Translations under genes and position numbers: made by a program
Assembly (NCBI RefSeq): GCF_905475395.1
Contig: NC_058339.1
Location: 59,467,172-59,531,171 of the forward strand
Origin: Chrysoperla carnea
Lineage: Eukaryota; Arthropoda; Insecta; Neuroptera; Chrysopidae
DNA: 64,000 bases
Direction of reading: 5' to 3'
The notes under the pieces: model-generated
Database searches by the model: none
What the model saw: the letters and a program-made list of their open reading frames with translations, nothing else
Told to the model about the DNA's origin: nothing
Shown here: positions 13,052 through 27,540 of the stretch, one piece after another
How the letters are laid out: each line of letters opens with the position of its first letter
Numbering within the stretch: position 1 is the first letter of the stretch

Positions 13052-15314
13052 ATTTTTTTTACCTACCCTGCTCGTATTCTTAAATAAGTTTTGTTTTCAA
13101 TAACATATAAGATGAAAGTTCGCGTGTATTGAGTTAACGATTAAGTTATTAATTTTTTAGATATCGTGTAAAACCCTGCACAAAAAGTCTGAAGATGCTC
13201 CGAAAAATATTCATCTAATTGTTAAGTGATTTAGATTTGTATGATTTTTGGGTTCTTATTTCCCTAAATAAACTGTGAACAAGAAAATTTGGTTGATTTT
13301 GCGAATTAATATCAAGTTTCTAAAATTCCAATCTCAATTCCACAACAATTTCTTTGTTCGATAAAAAAATTGTGGAATATCACCCATCGTATATGATTTT
13401 TGTCGATATCTCAGAAACTACTGAAACTATTAATCTTTCGTCAAACGGGTCCGATTTTTACAATTTTGTGTTAAAATTATTCAAGTAAATGAATTTGATA
13501 CATATCTGAGACTCTTAAAGAAAAAAATCGAGAAAATCACAAAAAAAATTTGTTTCGAAATTAAATGAAACTTGTACAAAAATATGATTGATTTGACGTC
13601 TCTCTTTTATATCGTCTAAAGTTCTGCACGATCTTAGACTTATCGTATATTTATTGTTTCCTAATTACGTTAAATAAAAATAATCCATAAACACATTATG
13701 TTTGATTTTACGATTTAATAACCAGTTTTTAAGTATCGAAGTAAACTTACTTTTTGTCTTTCTTGGACTCACCTCCATAAATCTCAATTATCTAAACTGA
13801 AAACTGGTAAATGATTTCATAAAGGCCAGACTAGCCAGGGTCGCCAGGGTCAGGAAGCATGTTCGCGGACTAATTAAAAATGTGTGGTCAACTCTGATGT
13901 CGGGTTGGGATTTGTCGGTGGATGGAATACTTAACACAAGGAATTATAAAATAAAACTAATAATTTATTTTAACAGGAACGTACGTTTATTTTGCACTGA
14001 GCAGATTACAAGCTATATAACCGTACTGCCTCCCCTAATATCAATAATGATAAAATTTGCATAAATATAATTATTTTACAAGTTTACAACCCACACATAG
14101 AAATAAATTATATTTGTGCTTTTTTGTTTTAAATATATTAATAATAAAAATTACAATTAAAGTCTTATTTTTAAAACGTAGGTATTGAACTAAATACAAA
14201 ATAATAAAATATAAACTCTCTTATATAAAATACTTAGCAATCATTTGATTGATAATAAGGAGAGGCCTTAAAGTCAATTTTTTTTATAATAAGAGAAAAA
14301 AATACAACATGAACATGAAGATTCTTTTTTTCACATATAGGCAAATGGAATATATTTATTTTTTTTATATTAATTTTCTTACAAATTAGAACAAATATAT
14401 AACACAGATTGGTTATTTTTCTTAATCAGTGTAAAATATTAGTATTTTTTTGTTTATAAAATAATGCTATATATTACATAATATGTCTAATGGAAGCTGT
14501 TATGTTTCTTTTGTGATGATATATTTTGGGTTAAAACATTTTTTAAAGTGTCCAATTTAAAATATTGTGAAAATTGAAAACAAATCTAAAAAATTAAATT
14601 TTTATCATGTTTTATTTTTACACATTTTACGTGGGTGATTCGGTGTAGTAAACATATTAAATGCAGTTTTTGACGCAAGAAATGTATTATGTAATTTAAT
14701 GCTCCTGCACTAGATTGATGAGCAAATTCAGTTTCTACTAACTCTTTTCAAATGTGTTACAATTAACACGTAATTACAAGTGCATTAATATTTATACATT
14801 TTCATGCGTTAAAAATTTGAAAAAATTAACTTGACCGGATGACACACATACAATGTAAATATTACTTTCTTGGTCTTAAGAGTGTTATGTAATGTTATTC
14901 GATTTCATGTTTTAAATAGCTTTTGAAACAAATTTTTACAATATTAAAAATAATTTTATGGAAAAACAAAAAGCGATTTCTGTAAATTCATGATTTATCG
15001 ATAGATTACGAAAAGTTGTAAAACATTGAATTAAAATTAAAAACAAAAATTGTTTTGAATTCTAAAAAAGATCCAATAAGTGAACGAAACATTATTAAAA
15101 ATGTACAAGGTAACAAAAGTATCAAACAATATGGTATAAAGTTACCTTAACACTAATTATAAAATTTAAACTTTAAGTCTTAATTTCATCAAAATTTTCC
15201 AAATGCTTAGAATATAAATGCAATAATAATAAGGTATTTCCAAACTATCTCAACCGATCGGATACCCGCGCATACATATACACCAGTAAATGTATGCGTG
15301 AAATTGATCTATAT
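13052..15314. other. Intergenic A+T-rich DNA
   Basis: No gene is seen. A GC-richer patch at about 13815-13950 contains a doubled GCCAGGGTC and a short open frame without recognisable similarity. The rest is unstructured A+T-rich sequence. Confidence 0.5.
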
Positions 15315-15900
15315 AACAAGTGAAAACAAACAATTGACTGAGTTAATTGTTGAAATACCATGTATAGACAGTGTTGATGAAGCAATCGTTTGTTTTTTGA
15401 CGTCATGTTAATAAAAAAAGATATCTACTTTTAAATAGCTACACACAGAGTGATATTCCCATATTAATGCATACTATAAAATTTGCACCTAATAAGCGCC
15501 CTCGTGGGTAAACAGTGAAGTTTACAAAAAAATTTTTCAAACAAAAGTTGTTTATTTTTTTATAAAGAAAATTTTTTACATTTAAACTTTTGTTCTATCT
15601 CTAACGGTTTACAAGATGGGTTCTACGGACCCAAGACCCAATTGACCCATATTGCTCATTTACGAACTTGACCTCAGTTTTTAGGTCCTGAGTACGCTAT
15701 AAAAATTTCATCTTGATATCTCTTTTCGTTTTTGAGTTATCGTGTCCACAGACGGACGGACGGACAGCCGGAAATGGACTAATTAGGTGATTCTATGAAC
15801 ACCTATACCAAAATTTTTTTCGTAGCATGAATATTTTTAGGCGTTACAAACTTTGGACTAAACTTAATATACTATGTATATTTCATATATACATGGTATA
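15315..15900 (+). mobile_element. Family A interspersed repeat, copy 2 (near complete)
   Basis: It begins AACAAGTGAAAACAAACAAT, which includes the first half of a CAATT...AATTG palindrome. A conserved core follows (CAAACAAAAGTTGTTTATT, ACTTTTGTTCTATCTCTAAC, AAGACCCAATTGACC, GATATCTCTTTTCG), then GACGGACGGACGG, then GGACTAATTAGGTGATT. It ends in a terminal stem, TATAC...CATGGTATA. There is no open reading frame and no obvious target-site duplication. Confidence 0.8.
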
Positions 15901-18683
15901 AAAACTTAACAATCCAATGGTCATTCTACCAAAGTTTTAAGAGAAAAATATTTCTAAGGAATTGAGGAAAGTATATGTCGAATTTCACAACAACCGTGAC
16001 TATATTGATAGAGTACAAAGTAAAAACAGTCCGAATCGTGAATGTTATTCCACCATGTTTACGAAGATGCGTTTTAAATTTCTCGAACTTATGTAACGAT
16101 TTTCTAAAAAACATCATGGTGAAAAATTATCAAAAAAATCAACTGATACCCGAGAATTCATTTTACTAATATTGTGAATTTCGTGAAGTTCTTGACAACC
16201 TAATAATAGTTTGGAAATTACATTAGAATAGGTAGAAAAATAAAAATATAGGGATGCTCATATAAAGTAACAGCAAATTTTTGAACACATTTAAAAAATA
16301 ATTATTGTTTGTTTTAATCCATAACTCATATTAAGAAAAATATGACCCAATCTGAGAATGAATACAGAATAGCTATACAGAAGCAAATAATGAGAGATAT
16401 TATGAATAATAATGATTATTTCGATCAAATTAGACCGTATGAAAAAATTGTACAATGACAAATATATTATAATATAGCATTCAGGTAGGAGTTAGAATGA
16501 ACATATATTTAATTTACATCCCAATTAGCACGTATAAAATTTCGTTTCATATGTATTTTGTTAATATTTAGTTTTATTTTTTTTTTACATATTTTTTATT
16601 AATTAATAAATGCAATAATTAAATATAAATCAATTAATAATTATTTATCTGTGTTGATCGTATGCATTACTTATTAAGAGGGCTAAAATCTAATCTAAAA
16701 CACCGACTAATTAAGTTGGTGTATAATAATTCAACATTTAAAATTCATAAAAATTGTTCCATTTATATTAAAATTAAAAAATTAATATTATTACAATGTT
16801 TTTATTTAAAATTCGATAAAAACAAGGAATTATTTTTAATTAGCAATAATTTTTCTTAATTGTTTATCATAATCGCATTAATATGGAAGTTCATAAAATA
16901 TTGAAGTTGTTTAAAAAAAAATTTGTATTAAATTTTTTAGATGTCTCCCGAACCAAAAAGAGAATTGCTACAAGTTTAACCGCTATGTGTGTCTGTTCGT
17001 CTATGTTTCTGTTGCATCGTAGCTCCTAAACAGATTTTAATTTTTTTAAATTTTGTTAATTGCTGCAGATTTTATAAGTTCCTAATATTGGAGCTTAAAA
17101 ATTCGAAAATTAAACACGATTAACACAAATTTCAAAATTGATAATATAAATTAAATCAATATAACTCTGAAAATGATTTTCCTATTTTCAATACTTGAAA
17201 ACTCTTTGTATTTAAAATACAGCAATTATTGTAACCTAAAGTATAAAAGTTGCAAAGTTTAAGATAATTTAAATCGATTTGTATTTTCTAAGAATTTAGT
17301 ATTACTTTAGAAGTCGAGATCGTAAAAAAATGCAAAAAAATTCGATACACTGGTTTAACGGACATAAATTGTAATACTCTTAACTATGTTCCATTTTTCC
17401 AAAGTCTATATAAATAGACGAAACGTTGCAGATCAATGAATTTAAATTGTCTCTAATTATCCAATTTTTCCACAAACCTTTCAGGAAATATGTAATTTGG
17501 ATCCGACCACGTTTTAAATCCTACATTTTCATTTCAAAAAGAGTAATTCGAATAAATTTCCTACACTCAACAACAAAACAGTGAATGAAAAAAATTATCT
17601 AAACATAATCTCATAATTTTAAATAAATGGAATTCCGAAGACAAAGAAATATGTGCCTTCAATTTTTATTACAACAATAATAATTTCAATAATAATTAAT
17701 AATTTTTTTTAAATATAAAAGGAGGTATTTTTTTAAATAACCTATTTTAAAAATTTAATAACGCTTTTTTTTTGAGGATTTTTTCTCTACATACGATCAA
17801 ATTATCATAATTAATTATTTGTTGAACTTTTTTTTTCTCATTTTAATAATTAATAACGAAGCATGCAGCTGTACAAAATGCTACAAACACTAAAATCTAT
17901 ACATATTAAAATTTTATCTAACATTTACAACATTCATTCACACATGTTTTTTTTTTCTTTGTTATGTTTTTGAAATACGCATACATACATGCACATTTAA
18001 ATTTTATTTTTTACTTTTTTTTTTTTGTGTTCTGTAACATTAAAGCGTATTTCTTTCATTTATTTCATACCTAATTTTAGATTAAATGTAGGTATAAATT
18101 CTTATTTTGATCTTGGAAAAAGAAATGCATTACTAAAATGCCTACATTAATATAGGAATGCTTTTTTTTTATATAATATTTTTTTATTTTTTTTAAATAT
18201 TTTGAGGAAGTTTTTTGTACAATTTTTATAGAAAATTGCATATAAAATTAATGAATCAAAAATTTTCATTTATTAGGTAGTTTTTCTTTAATCCTATAAT
18301 GTTTTTTGAACAAAAAGTTAATTTAATTATTTAAACAGGGTATTTATTGAGGCATTCAACAGACGGACTTTGTGTAGAATAGTGTTAAAGTATATTGAGT
18401 TAATATGGTACTGACACGAATTAATATCAAAGAAAACTAAAAAAAATAATGAGCCTGAAGGTACAAAATAAACACTATTGCTAGATTTGTCCTAACCATA
18501 GCTATCAAGAGGCCAAGCTAGTGCGTAGAGTGCTCTAGGTAAAGCGAATCTAGCAACAGTTTACATGAACCTTTACAGCAGTCACTAATATAATATGTGT
18601 AACATCTAACCTTGGTAATATAATTTATATCGCCCGTGAGAAAGAAATACTTTTCTCACTCAGTATGCGTGGGTTAAAAATAG
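15901..18683. other. Intergenic A+T-rich DNA
   Basis: No gene is seen. Open frames at 15975-16169 and 16662-16859 look random, with overlapping antisense frames or extreme A+T content. Around 16985-17035 a stretch like TGTGTCTGTTCGTCTATG resembles the C/T-rich lead-in common in insect transposons, but no element ends could be set. Confidence 0.45.
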
Positions 18684-18739
18684 TTCATTGCCGCCCTGGT
18701 GTCTTAAAAAAATCATTCCCACACTAGGGCGGTAATGAA
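18684..18739. repeat. GC-rich hairpin with 19-bp arms
   Basis: Left arm 18684-18702 (TTCATTGCCGCCCTGGTGT) and right arm 18721-18739 (ACACTAGGGCGGTAATGAA) are separated by 18 bases. They match at 17 of 19 positions. Both differences would be G:U pairs in plus-strand RNA, so the stem would be unbroken. It stands out from the A+T-rich surroundings. Confidence 0.7.
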
Positions 18740-19734
18740 TTCAGTTACTATAGTACGTTTTTTAATTTTCTATTTTTTCCAATAAGCCATGACAAATTTT
18801 AAATAATAATTATCGTTTATTTTCACATTTTAGAGACGTAGATAAAGTTTTGTATGATACACGTGTGATAACGCATTATTAACGTACTTCTGCGGTTGTC
18901 CAACTCGTGATACGCACTTATTGTTCAAATTTCGCAGGCATACGTTAATAATGCTTTTATCCCACTGGTATCGTAAATAACTATTAATATGGGTATTACA
19001 ATTTCTGCAACACATTTCCGTCGCATTCAACAAATTAGTTCCCTTAAATTCCTCTACATACCGATAATTAAGATATTACACATACAAATGTTTCTTTTGC
19101 GAAAATGTCCATTTTATCTATAAATACATTAACAGAAAAGTAATTTATACCATGGACTGATGTTTTTAATTAAGAATTCTATCAACAATTTCGAAATCGA
19201 AAACAGGAAGACTTTATTTGGTTTTTTTCACCAGTTTTCTAAATTTTAATCAATTTTGTCCTTTTCCTCAGGTGTATACTCGCCTTACGAGCAACTCCAA
19301 TTTTTGGACAAACTGCTGAAGTCATCACATTTGTTTTTGAATATTTTCTAAATAGAGTTTTGGGTTTTTATAAAAATGTTGACTCACTAAATAAAAAAAA
19401 TGTCATAAATACTATTTGCTTATTTAGGGGGCATTTTATTTTAGTTGTATAAAAATTATTTGCCTAATAAAAAGAAATCACTGTTTTTGTCTGAATTGTA
19501 TTAATATTATTAAAATCTATTGCTTTGAAAAGTGTATTTCCCTCATGGGGACACACAGTTGAAAATGAAACTTCTTTAGCCAATGATATGTCATGTTTTC
19601 AAAATACCATTTACAAAAAATACCAAATTTTAGCCAGGGATCTGTTAAACAACTTCGTTTAATTTATGTATTTTGGGAACTATAAAGGTAGCATGGTATA
19701 ATTTCCTCTAGTTTTCAAATACTTGCGATTTGTG
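18740..19734. other. Intergenic DNA
   Basis: No gene is supported. The minus-strand open frame at 18830-19033 has no recognisable domain. The moderately GC-richer block around 18830-19030 may belong to the same mobile element as the adjacent hairpin. Confidence 0.4.
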
Positions 19735-19993
19735 CATAGGTTAGGTTATAGTAGCTGTCCTCGAGGGACATACTTAGGCCATAGGGCCAATTGTGATACC
19801 ATATATGTGTTTTACCACCTTTTCCCAGAAAATTTCAGGTCTTCAAATATTTTGAGAGGCTGAGTTCATCGCTATACCAGCCCAAGATTACATCACAACT
19901 ATTCATTAAATTATTTTTTGTTGTGGCGGCGGGAATCGAACCCGCTACCATGGGAATTAGTTACCCCTCACCCAACTGAGCCACTACGGCTAA
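19735..19993 (-). mobile_element. tRNA-derived SINE, copy 1 with intact promoter head
   Basis: Read on the minus strand, the head at about 19993-19922 has a pol III A box (TGGCTCAGTTGGG, 19971-19983) and a B box (GGTTCGATTCC, 19932-19942), spaced as in a tRNA gene. The T arm GCGGG-TTCGATT-CCCGC is perfect. The acceptor arms do not pair well, so this is a tRNA-related head rather than a functional tRNA. A unique body follows, containing GAGCCTC-like and GGTGGTAAAACAC blocks. The 3' end at 19735-19750 is CTAACC/TTAGG-type sequence. A second copy of the body is at 44381. Mobility today is unknown. Confidence 0.8.
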
Positions 19994-22611
19994 CAACATT
20001 AGATAGTTGTTATGAATATTTACATTTACCTTTGAATGTTAATATTTCTGCTATAATATTTCTAAAAAAACCCGTTTTATGTTTCGTCCTTTCCCATTTT
20101 TGAAAACTTTGTACATTTTCTAAAGAAGTTTCACTGGAAAATGATTTAAAAAGAAATCAGTCTCAGTAACATGATAATACAAAATACTTTTTTTTTAAAT
20201 CTTACACATGAAGTCTCTTGTACCTAATATTGCATGTCCTTTGAAATATTCACGTACAAATATTTTAAAGTGTGTTTATAAAAAAACCATTTTTATTGCA
20301 ATTATTCATAAAAAAATGTAGTTTTTATTATTTTTCATTAAATATACTTTTTTTCTATACAAATATGTTTTATCAATGTGTGTCCTAGATGTGTTTATTA
20401 TTGTAAGAAACAAATAACAGAACATTATGTGTGTGTAATTCTAGCCTCTACAAATCGTAGGACACAAAATCGTTGCTTTATCGAAAAAATTTAATTTTTC
20501 AAAGGTCACTTTCTCAAAAAATAGAAAATAGCTATTTTGTATAATATGAGTTTTAGAGCGAAAAAATTATTGAGAACGTTTTTTTTTATCCATTTACGAG
20601 TTTTTTTTTTGGATATTTATAATTTTTTTACAAACATTTTATTTTTTTCTTTAGATAGCGACATGTAGAAATTATTTTTAATTAGTAAGTAGTGTATGCC
20701 TCTTAAATCAGTACACCTGGTTCTTAATAATATCACTCATACAGAGAGTTTGGTTTGAAAAGAGATGTTCCAGTCTTCGTTCGTATTAATATTTTTTTTT
20801 TTTTTTGACACATGCGTACATAAACTATCTAAACCTTACAATCTAGGACTTAAACACTATTTGTTTATAATTATACTTATTTTTAAATTTTTTTTTCTTG
20901 TTTTGCAAATATTTTTCATTACATATTAGATTCACGTTATCAAATACATAATTAATTCTTTCCTGTAAAGTTACTCATAAAAAAATTCTAAACGTGTCCT
21001 GCATTTAAATATTATGACTTAAGAATACTTTCTCAAAAAATATTATTACCTACATGAGTTTGGTTTGAACTTTTTAAAGAATTCATAAAACTAAACAAAA
21101 ATATTTTATTTTTTTCTTTCTTTGCCTATTTAACATACACGTGGAGCATATTAGTCCAGTCTCCATATTTATTGCAAATAGAAATTGAATGTGTAACTGT
21201 TTTTGAAGATTGATGGCAGTGTTCATCAAGAGTTGAAGGACCGATTTTCTACATGTGGCGGGGGTGAAAAAGTTTCTGTTTGGAGTAAATACTTTACTTG
21301 CAGATTTAAATAGCCCGTAGTATAGTTTAACGTACAAATGGATAAACTTTCTAGTTCTGAAGTAATTTAATTAATTAGAAAAAAGTTTTTGATGTTTAAA
21401 TGAGCCAACAGGCTCTGTTAATCTAAAATTGCCCGCTTTAAAAACGGACAGACAAGTTTTCATACTTATAATATATTTATGGTGTCTATTTTTGGACAAT
21501 TTCTGAACGTGGAATTTTTAACAGATGCTGCAGGAGTATCTTCAGAATATATAGGTAGACAAACCTATACTGACAAAGAGAACAGGTTAAGCATCCAGTA
21601 ACATATAAATTTTCCATAGAAAGTAGGGTTAAGTTGAAGATACCCTGAGCCGTAAGTAGAATATATTGACAGGAGAACTTGCAGAAAGGAGATTCGAAAA
21701 CCATCTGGAGACAGAGAAAGGAGACGGACTGAAGACGTATAGTCATAGTTGAACCGAATCCATAGATAATCGAATATTTTATAGTCTTTCTCCGATAAAA
21801 CAGAACACTTTTACTCCACATTCACTTTCTATTTCAAGTTTTTGTGAGGGATACAAAGACTGGAGTACATACATGTTTTTGTGTGGTAACTTTGCACATA
21901 ATTTGATATTTTTAAAATAGAGAATTTTAGCTCAGTAAATTTTCAACCAAAGTATTGCGTTAAAATAAAAAAATTTATTAATTTTTTTGAATTATGAGCA
22001 AAAATTCTCTACAACCACCATGTATTTAAACTATTTATGTTGTTTATGATCACAGGTATGGAACAATCACTGTGATGAGGGTTTAATAATCTAAACACAT
22101 TTTTTTTTTAAATCTAAGACCTCATCTCCTAGTAGTTTGTTCGTCTAAATTACGAAAAATAGATTTTTTTTTTGTATAAAACTTAAAATTTCGCCATATT
22201 TTTTTTTCTTAAATTCACTTACTTAATTTACTTCACATCCTTTTTTCAATTTAACACAAATTGATTTTAGTAAAATTTCTTTTAAATTTATTTACAGAAA
22301 ATATAGTTTTTTTTTTATATTGATTTTTTTTAAAAATCAACGTAATTTTCTTAATTAATTAATTTAATTATTTTATTTATCTTAAAAAAATATAACAAAT
22401 ACACAAGAAAACGTAAGAGTTTTTTTTATAACAAATTTACAATATACGTTTTCTAGAAACACTTAACATTGCAGGGATATATCATTTATTATAGCCGTGA
22501 ACCCATATTAAAGCAAAATTTCTATGAATCTTTTTGTCTAGCATTTGGAAGATTGAAAAATATAAGAAATGAAGTTTTAATTCGAGTATAATGTAGGTTA
22601 ATTTTTTTAAT
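19994..22611. other. Intergenic A+T-rich DNA
   Basis: No gene is seen. Minus-strand frames at 21083-21337 and 21486-21821 are open by chance as far as I can tell: no domain, no splice context, and no repeat relation found. Confidence 0.45.
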
Positions 22612-22990
22612 TGGTTTATCGATTTTCGTATTTCCGTTTATGTTAAAAGAACGTCATTGACAACATAATATTACAGAGCAAAAGATATTAGTAACTCTGA
22701 AAAGGGTTGAAAAATAAAAAAATTGTCAACTTTTTCGATAGTTGCAAAATCGATTCGTTTGTTTCTACATATTATAATGTCAATGATTTTCTTTTAACAT
22801 AAACTGCAGACAAGAAAACATCGTCGAAAAACACGAAAATCGAAAAACTCACGGTTTCCGTAAATTTGAAACGCAATTAAATTTCATTTTTCTTCATTAT
22901 TTACCTTACATTTATCAATCCTACAAATAGCAGACAAAAAAATCACAGGAATTTCGTTTCATTATGGGCTCACGGTCCATAAATTAAGGT
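22612..22990 (+). mobile_element. Family C repeat, copy 1 (internal foldback)
   Basis: Contains an internal inverted repeat: TTTATGTTAAAAGAACG near 22636 against TTCTTTTAACATAAA near 22792, extending outward to CGATTTTCGTATTT and ACGAAAATCG. It ends in the block ATTATGGGCTCACGGTC. Related sequence is present at 27541 and 41841. No coding capacity. Confidence 0.6.
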
Positions 22991-25834
22991 ATTTTTCAAA
23001 AATTATTATAAAATACCGTACTAGATGGGATTTAATTGTGTTAAGTATTTAGAAAACTGACTTTTGTGTGTTCTCTTTTAAACAGAAATGGTAACTAGAA
23101 TATGCTTTTTTTTCGTGGAATGGCTTTTTTTATTTCTTTGTTCCGATCAACGGAAAACTTGTGATGTAACCATGATGTTTTTTTTTTGTTAAATACAAAC
23201 ACGAAATTGTATTGTACTAGTAAATTAAAAATGATAATTTTGTAAACAACCTAACAATAACAAGATGAAAATATTCGATTTGAATTCTATGGCGTGATTT
23301 GATATTGTCATATTAGTATTTTCTGGTGTGTTTCATAAAGTAATGGCACAATCTATGCACATTTTTGTTTGTTATACAACTAACCCAAGAAAAGATGCAA
23401 TCGGTGCTGTTTAATATACATAAAAAACGTATAGAACGTATAGAAGAAATTAAGTTCTCTTTCGAGAAATTGTTTTTGTAAAATTTTACTGCATAAACGT
23501 CGAGAAAATGTAATATCTCAATATACTATCACGCCAAAAGAAAATCGTTTAATACTTGTCTACAATCAAAAAAATTTAATACAAGTGTATGTTAAAAGTA
23601 TACAACATAAAAAACTCCATAGACACGATGTTCATAAATTGTAATAATATGGAATTAAATGCTTGTCTAAGGTTACACGCAATTATTTTATTTTTGTTGA
23701 AATCGAAATATTTTGTTCAATTCATCAATTCTATTTGATAAAATTATACAGTCAGACATTTTAACGATAGTCTTAAAGTTAGTTCTTGATATTCCTATGT
23801 TGAGGAGCATTGGTAGATATTGAAGCCAAATTTAGTTCCTACTAAACGGCGCAATTGTCGAGTGTCGACGACTATAGTATACTGACGTCAATAAAAATTA
23901 CTTTCGCTCCTGGGTCAAGACTTCTCTCCAAGATGTTAAAGTCAATAATCAAAAATAATGCCACTTGTGTTTCAAAATATTTTTTAATATAATTTTTTCA
24001 ACAATTATTTTGATGCGTTTCATAAAATTATTAACTCAAAATTTGTGCGTGCAAAATAACTGGCCAATATAATAAGAAACTAATTTGATTTTCTCTAAAA
24101 TTAAAATTAAATAAATTTTTGAATTATAAATAACGACAGATGAAAAAAAATGCAATATGTATGGCGGACGGACAAGACAGTGTTTTTTTTTTTGAAGAAT
24201 TATGGAATGCTATAGTAAATTTATATGACTTAAAACTCAAAAAGATAAAAGTTACTATTTGTAACTAATTTAAAAAGAAATATAAATACAAAATATATTA
24301 TAAATTTTAAATTATAAAATTTAAAATAAAACAAAAAAAAAATTTAAAAAAAAAACATTAAATAAAATATCTATTACAATAAAATGAATACGTATTGAAA
24401 TATTTTTGGTATTATTTGTATTGAAAAAAATCAAAATAAGTCCTTCTCGAAATATATTAAGTACGAACAAAATTTTGAATTTGATAAAAAAAAAGCCAGG
24501 TTATTAAATCTTTGGGCGTTGATTTTTTCATATTTTGTACCATTTTTTTACTAATATTTGTGCTTAACTCTCATTACGTAGGGATCATTCCAATAGAATT
24601 CGAGTGAATTTAGATTATTGCACTAGAAAATTATATAACTTTACATTTACCGCTTTTACAACAAAAAATTAATTGACTAGTACAATTAACAATTTTGAAT
24701 AAATAGGGACATACTATATAATGGACTTCGAGTTAAGAAACTGGAATTTTGAGTTAAGAAACTGGCCCCATATATTTTTAAGATATTAAAAAAATTTTTT
24801 AATGTTCTTTTCATCCAATCCCAATCAGACCACGATGTTTTTTTTGTTTTACATGGCAGTGATGTAGTAAATATTTTTAATAAATTTTAATTTTATATAA
24901 TTTTTTTTTGGGTTTATTTATTTAAATTTTTTGTTTGTTTCAAATATAGAGGACTATCGACGCCTCTTTAAATAATAATTCAAATATATTATTTATACAT
25001 TCATAAAATAAATTAAAAATAATATAATAAAAGTCCAAATTATAATAATTAATTTAATTTTTTTTTCTTTAAATTAATAATATAAAAATTACTTCCAATT
25101 AATTTGAATTAATATAATTAATCAATACTAATATTATAATTAATTAATATTATTATCATTAATATTTTTTTATCACAAAATAATGTACATTTTTGGCATT
25201 TCAAAGAAATATTTCATCTTAATTACTAAATAGATGTTAATTACTATAGATATTTTATTAATTATTACAATAATGTGGTTTTTTTTTCTGAATTTTTTTC
25301 CTTAAATTATTACAACTAATATTAATTAATAATAAATTTGTTGTATTTGCTTTGTTTGAATTTTTTTCAATTTTTTTTGAATATTTTTTGTTTTTTTTTT
25401 TCTTTGTTAAATCATTAAATCTACTTTAATAAAAAAAAATTCAAAAAAACAAAAAAAGAAATTGTTGTTTTTTTAGCTTTATTTTATCCAGGTAGCGTTG
25501 TGTTTTTTTTATTTATTTTTTGCTAAATCTTTTGTTGGAATGAAGTTGTAAATTTTTTATTGATGGTGTTGGAGTGATCATAATAATATTGTATACCTAT
25601 GTCATAGTTAACACAGTTGACTGTTGTTATCCATGTTGATGAATAGGACACACTGACGACTGATGATGGATTTTGCTCGAACAGTATGATGATACGCCAT
25701 TGATGTTGTTTGTGCATTCAAATGGTTGGAGCTGGAGGTTATATAGTCAACAACAACATACAACTTGTGTATACACGAATTGTAATTTTTTTTTATGTTT
25801 AGTTTTATTTTAGTTGTTTATTTGTTATGTTTTT
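22991..25834. other. A+T-rich DNA including the KLF gene 3' UTR
   Basis: The right part must hold the 3' UTR of the minus-strand KLF exon, since the stop codon is at 25835. TTTATT (AATAAA on the minus strand) occurs many times, for example near 25480 and 25509, so the cleavage site cannot be fixed. Long poly(A) and poly(T) tracts dominate. A GC-richer spot near 23850-23900 contains TGACGTCA, a CRE-like octamer. Confidence 0.5.
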
Positions 25835-26572
<738 letters not shown>

Positions 26573-27043
26573 TATACCATGTATATGAAATATACCAAGG
26601 TATACTAAGTTTAGTCCCAAGTTTGTAACGCTTAAAATTATTGATATTATGAACAAAAGTTTGGTATAGGTAGGTATTCATAAAATCACCTAATTAGTGC
26701 ATTTCCGGTTTCTGCCTGTCTGTCATCACGATTACTCAAAGTCAAAAAGAGATATCAAGCTGCAATTTTTATGGCGTGTCCATCTTGTAAACCGTTAAAG
26801 ATAGAACAAAAGTTTAAATGTAAAAAATGTTCCATATAAAAAAATAAGCAACTTATGTTTGAAACATTTTTTCGTAAACATCACTGTTTACTCGTGAGAG
26901 CGCAAATTGTATAGAATGTATTATATGGGAATATTAGTTTTATATGTATGGCATGTATGTATATGTTATGTGACATAGTAATCAACACTGTCTATACATG
27001 GGATTTCAACAATTAACTCAGTCCATTGTTTCTTTTCACTTGT
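26573..27043 (-). mobile_element. Family A interspersed repeat, copy 3
   Basis: Reverse-oriented. It starts TATACCATGTATATGAAATA with the terminal hairpin (arms TATACC and GGTATA) and ends TTTTCACTTGTT. It is partly deleted around the GGACCCAAGACCCAATT block. Confidence 0.75.
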
Positions 27044-27540
27044 TTTAACTAAGTTTTAGTAAAAACACAAATACCTCTGCAACGCTACAAAACATTTTAG
27101 AACTATTACAATAATTTTTGTAATATAAATACTTTGTGAATTTACTATTTTTTTAACAAGGTTTATTTAAAGTTTTGTGGCCTCTTAAGTACCTGTATAT
27201 GAATATCATGAATAAAATAACATTTGGAAATTCAAACATCTAGTTGTAAATTGTTGAAAATTTGATTTAAAACACTCAAGTACAATTGTTGTGGTTGACG
27301 AAACATGTTTTAAATAATATAGGAAGAGTATATTATACAGGGTGTAAAAAACAGAACCCCAGAGATATCTACTCAACAAATAATTATTTTGGATAAAAAG
27401 TTTTAAACAAAAGTAATAGAGTTAATGTTGGTAGGTAAGGTATCTTGCAAATGGAATCTGGAACTTTTCTATATACATACACAATCAATTGTAGGTATAT
27501 ATGGCATTTGTTTAAGTTTTGACGATTTCTCGAATGTGGA
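27044..27540. other. Intronic or intergenic DNA
   Basis: No gene is seen. The motif ACAGGGTGT near 27338 is common at ends of insect transposons, but no partner end was found. It recurs near 42679. Confidence 0.4.

Noticed and set aside
19922-19993. Functional tRNA gene
   Set aside because: A box, B box and T arm are good but the acceptor stem does not pair and a SINE body follows, so it is a SINE head.
19918-20103. Open frame with the translation RRESNPLP
   Set aside because: It is the antisense reading of the SINE tRNA head, not a gene.
21486-21821. 111-codon minus-strand frame
   Set aside because: Longest unexplained frame in the gap but no recognisable motif; length is compatible with chance.
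25523-25717. 64-codon minus-strand frame after the KLF stop
   Set aside because: Lies in the presumed 3' UTR, no domain, no splice evidence.
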